The position numbers and the translations under genes were made by a program. Shown piece after piece: positions 60,616 to 64,000 of a stretch of 64,000 bases of DNA (within the stretch, counting starts at the first letter, position 1; every line of letters starts with the position of its first letter). The notes beneath the pieces were generated by a model. That model worked only from the letters and a program-made list of their open reading frames with translations, was not told the DNA's origin and searched no databases. Origin of the DNA: Salvia splendens (lineage: Eukaryota; Streptophyta; Magnoliopsida; Lamiales; Lamiaceae); assembly GCF_004379255.2 (NCBI RefSeq), contig NC_056036.1, positions 38,578,076-38,642,075 of the forward strand, read 5' to 3'.

Positions 60616-60845
60616 CTACCTCCGTCCACAAAAAATAGACAAGGTTTTGAGTTATAATGCACAATTGGTAAAGTAAGAGAGATGGGGGAAGGTGTTGGAA
60701 GTAGTGTTAGTGGATTGTGGGGTCCACTTTTAGAATGATGTGTAGAGTTAATATTTGTTTAAAACTTTCCATATTTAGAATTGGTCTTATTTTGTTGGAC
60801 GGCCCAAAATGGTAAAATTAGTCAATTTTTAGTGGACGGAGGTAG
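60616..60845. mobile_element. Stowaway-type MITE in an ARF intron
   Basis: The left end CTACCTCCGTCCAC and the right end GTGGACGGAGGTAG are perfect inverted copies; TA flanks both sides. The length is 230 bp. Confidence 0.92.
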
Positions 60846-61094
60846 TATATGATAGGACGAAGTACTGTTGCTCACAGCTCACTCCTAACAAAGCATCAAA
60901 AGTAAATGAGATGTTCTAATAACCTTGGTTTATAGAAGACTGAAAATAAGGTTCCGGTGGAGATGGCATGAGATGCAGTTGCAAGAACCCCAAGATGCAT
61001 ACTGTGACTTGATATAACAGGAGATGGCATGTTATTTGCTTGTATCATAAGCCTGCACACACCTACTTGGAGTTCCCCATTTTCTCCTCTGCCA

Positions 61095-62488
61095 AAATAT
61101 AAAAAGGGAGACTACCACTTTCAGCTGCTGATTACATGAAAAGAAACATAACAGGAAAAAAATATTTTTAAAGTTCAATTTTGACATTGGGTAGAAAAGA
61201 ATTATTGGAGGAATTATAATCTATTTACTTATTATAATAATTAATTAATGGATTTTATAATAGAGTCATTTTGGAAAAAGATGAAAGATTGGAAGAAATA
61301 ATAAATTATTATTTTATTTCTCTTCATTTAATTCATAAAACAAAATTAGGTAAAATGAAAAGCTCCATAAATAGAGATTGTGATGTTCTAAAGATTACTA
61401 AATTAGCTTTATATAAACCTAAAATTAAATTATAAATATAAGGAATTAATAAAAATATGTTACTTATACAAATAATAACAATAGAAATAAACAATAATTG
61501 ATGGAGTACTATAATTATATATTCGAATTATAAATATAAGAAATTAATAAAATATATTACTTATACAAATAATAAACAATAGAAATAAACAATAATTGAT
61601 GGAGTACTATAAACAATAAAAAGTAATTTCGTTTCCCAATGTAAACTGACCCTCTATCTCTATCTCTGATCCAATGTAATTTCGTTTCCCAATGTAAACT
61701 GACCCAATGTAAATTGATGGAGTACTATAAACAATAAACAATAAACAATAGAAATAAACAATAATTGACCCTCTATCTCTCTCTCTATTCTCTATTCTGT
61801 CTCGTCTCCCCTCCCTCCTTCTTTTTCTGTGTAAAAGCAAAAAATATGCAGCCTACCGGCGAACCAGGGCGGACGGCAACAGGTAAGCGGCGGGGGCTTG
61901 GCCTACGCTAGTTCCGTCTCTCGCTCCAGTCGCCCCGACCGTCCAGAGCGCGCCCCGACGCCGCCCCACGTATCTCGCTCGGCTCACCCATGTTGGGGCG
62001 AAGCCGGCCTCGATCATGGCAACCCGCGCCCCGAGCGCGCCCCGGGCGCGTTTTTGACAACACTGTTTGAAACCAATTCTGTATGCCTTTGAAATTATGA
62101 AAAATAAAAAATGTATATCCTCACAGGAAAGAGAGTCCATCTGCTAATTTATAGCACAAGCTAACAACTCACATATCTTCACTTAGGATAAAAACGACAT
62201 GAAAAACCCTTCAGCAGTGAGGACTGGACTTCCTAGCATTAGTTACACAAATCAGGTACATTTTAACAAAACTAAGAACTTAAAACCCAGATATGGTCTC
62301 TAAATTCAATCATATGTGTCTAATTCCCCCACCCAAACCATAGCCACAAGCATTGCCAAAATCTACTCCGAACCCAAATAAGGAGCAATTGTTGAACGGA
62401 ACAAATGAAGTACTTTGATATGGAAACTCTTAAAGAATAGCTGAACAAGTAACAAATTAAAAGTCAGAAATTAGGCAACAGTATTTAC
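61095..62488. other. Sequence occupying the place of the missing ARF B3 exons
   Basis: The left part (61,100-61,850) is AT-rich with local duplications: a block of about 95 bp containing AATAATTGATGGAGTACTAT occurs at about 61,425-61,520 and 61,527-61,620, and CAATGTAAACTGACCC occurs twice near 61,640-61,710. A GC-rich island follows at 61,855-62,050. None of the conserved ARF B3 peptides (HSFCK, TASDTSTHGG, GWSTFV, FVFLR) can be read in any frame. No clear transposon ends were found. Confidence 0.6.
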
Positions 62489-63719
62489 ATCGTGTTCCGG
62501 GAGAAGCGTTATTTGAGCATAGACCTCATCTGTGTCTGGTTCAGCCTGAAATTAAATAATAAGTTACTAAAAGTAGACACGTGGCAGAAATATAAATAGG
62601 CTAACTGGCATGCAGAGCAATCTAATACGAAGTCCAGTTGCAGGAACATCAAATTATTAGGAATTTTACCCGAAGTTGAACATTCATCACTTTGCTTAGG
62701 ATTTTACTAGGTAAGTTGAATGAAGGAAGTTGCTGATCCAGTCCCTGATGTGTAGATGCTTTGAGCTATAAGAAAGATAAACACAAATAATAAACTATTT
62801 AGAAATAAATGATTGGCAAGCTTATACTGATACAGGATGGTGCAATTCAGTTGACACATTCTGAAGAGAACAATATTGCAATGAAGAGGATAAATTTGAT
62901 AATGGCAGGGAAAAGCAGAACCTGTTCCATGTGACCTTGCGGAAAGTAATAAACTCGTTCATCTTCACGTGGAACGCTGACAAGTGGTCCAGCACAGGCA
63001 TGCCAAAGTTCTTTAAACAAAGCTTCATTTAGGGGCCCTGAAATAAAATATCAAATGACAGCATAAATGAGAAAGATAGAGACAAAACAGTGCAATCAAC
63101 TGAACTTAAAAACAGAAGCTAGCAAACTGTTATTATCAACGAGACTGGAAAAATTGTCTTTCCATCATAAGTGTATTACGCCCTATTAAACTCTGAACCC
63201 CATGAATTTATATTCCTGCACCTTCCACAGTTTTGAGAATCTTCCATCCACCATGCAGTAGTCATTATAACAGCACTATTTTTTTGCTTATAAAAGACTA
63301 TAGTGCATGCTGCTAACCTTGTCAGATATCACCATAACATTCTACTTCGAGCCATACAAAGGTGAAGCTGTAGCTACCAAAATGGATGTTTCAGTGCACA
63401 GCATCACAACAAAGTCAATGGTGAACAAATATCAGCTTCACACCAACTAATAATGTAAAAACAATAAAGTAAATACAGACTATCCACCACTAGATGACAT
63501 GTTGAAACATTAACGAGTTAATAAGGAACTACAGTCATATCTGCGTCCACATGGAGAAAAATGATAACCCTCTTGTGGCATCAAAATGTAGCAAAACCAC
63601 CTACTAGACACATTAATTTTATACTTTCACAATAAGTGTACATAGTCTCATGATCAAAAAACCATACCTGTGGGTGGGAGCCCTCCAGCAAAATGATTAG
63701 CAGCAAGGTTGGCCATCAT

Positions 63720-64000
63720 AAAAGTAACGAAAAATTCAAGTAATGCCACTGGCCAACTTTGTGATTCCTCTCGTTTGATATAGTCAAGATCGCATACACT
63801 GAATAACATTAATATCTTAATTGAAGGAAGTGGAAGATACATTTATTGCCGAGAAGATATAGATGGTTAGAGCCAATAGTGGATGCAGAATTTTTGGTTC
63901 GGGGTACGAATCGTGCGATAAATAATTACATAACACCAATAAATAGAATCTAATGCTAGAAGAGTTTGACATCATATATCAATTCTTTCAAACTAATGCT
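63720..64000. other. Upstream region of the ARF locus
   Basis: AT-rich sequence on the 5' side of the ARF start; it may contain leader sequence. No further gene to the end of the window. Confidence 0.4.

Larger units (their letters stand above)
57460..63719 (-). pseudogene. Auxin response factor (ARF9/18-like) locus, B3 domain missing and frameshifted
   Basis: Minus-strand exons: 63,719-63,668 (MANLAANHFAGGLPPT); 63,037-62,922 ([20 protein letters not shown]); 62,765-62,670; 62,545-62,489 (VYAQITLLPEHD); 61,088-60,924 ([13 protein letters not shown]); 60,276-60,157; 60,076-60,002; 59,544-59,374; 59,264-58,795; 58,300-58,110 (PB1 domain, VYTDAEDDMMMVGDDPW); and a last exon of about 57,648-57,460 (SPKIAEVKSGKLLLSDAAV). 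These are the dimerisation, middle and PB1 parts of an activity-modulating ARF. The exons for the B3 DNA-binding core, expected between 62,489 and 61,088, are absent. A one-base loss in exon 60,076-60,002 leads to a TGA at 60,006-60,004. A 5-bp insertion (GAAACGAA) lies in exon 59,544-59,374, and two small insertions lie in the last exon. The locus cannot encode a normal ARF. Confidence 0.85.

Noticed and set aside
61853..62140. GC-rich minus-strand open frame considered as the missing ARF B3 exon
   Set aside because: The translation (RGALGARVAMIEAGFAPTWV...) has none of the conserved B3 peptides; the openness follows from GC content.

Overview
This is a stretch of plant nuclear genome, almost certainly a eudicot and probably an asterid; Lamiales is my impression from the transposon families, not proven. 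The evidence is plant-only gene families (auxin response factor, CLC-c type anion antiporter, PHD-SWIB-Plus3-GYF protein, 112-aa plant cytochrome c), GT-AG introns, AT-rich spacers, and very many small DNA transposons with TTA/TAA or TA target-site duplications (TSDs).

Layout. 1-10.4 kb has no host gene and is a pile of nested transposons: Tourist-type MITEs, a Stowaway-type MITE, a Mutator-like element carrying a fragment of a UDP-glucuronate 4-epimerase gene (Pack-MULE), a decayed PIF/Harbinger element inserted inside another MITE, a 0.7-kb solo LTR, and two copies of a long-inverted-repeat element. 10,393-20,513 is a large PIF/Harbinger element. It has matching ends, a TTA duplication, an apparently intact DDE transposase gene, two Myb/SANT-like genes, and between them about 3.7 kb of asymmetric palindromic satellite. 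A 3.0-kb solo LTR follows (20,533-23,547).

From 23.7 kb the window is genic: a seven-membrane-span protein of unknown function (25.8-26.9 kb, +), cytochrome c (28.2-29.7 kb, +), a transposon carrying a dead RNase H fragment (30.7-32.3 kb), a ten-exon PHD/SWIB/Plus-3/GYF chromatin-type protein (34.0-45.8 kb, +) containing a textbook U12-type AT-AC intron, a 5' fragment of a pterin-aldehyde-reductase-like SDR gene (47.8-48.2 kb, +), a seven-exon CLC-c anion/proton antiporter (48.8-53.5 kb, -), a 1.24-kb fold-back element with tRNA-like sequences in both arms (56.0-57.2 kb), and an auxin response factor locus (57.5-63.7 kb, -) that has lost its B3 DNA-binding exons and carries several frameshifts.

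The host genes are independent housekeeping or regulatory loci, not a pathway. The two decayed host genes next to intact ones would fit a genome with redundant duplicates. The most unusual structures are the palindromic satellite inside the Harbinger element, the fold-back element with convergent pol III-like boxes, the AT-AC intron, the Pack-MULE and the B3-less ARF. Exon boundaries were read by eye from splice signals and reading-frame continuity; no alignment or database search was run.
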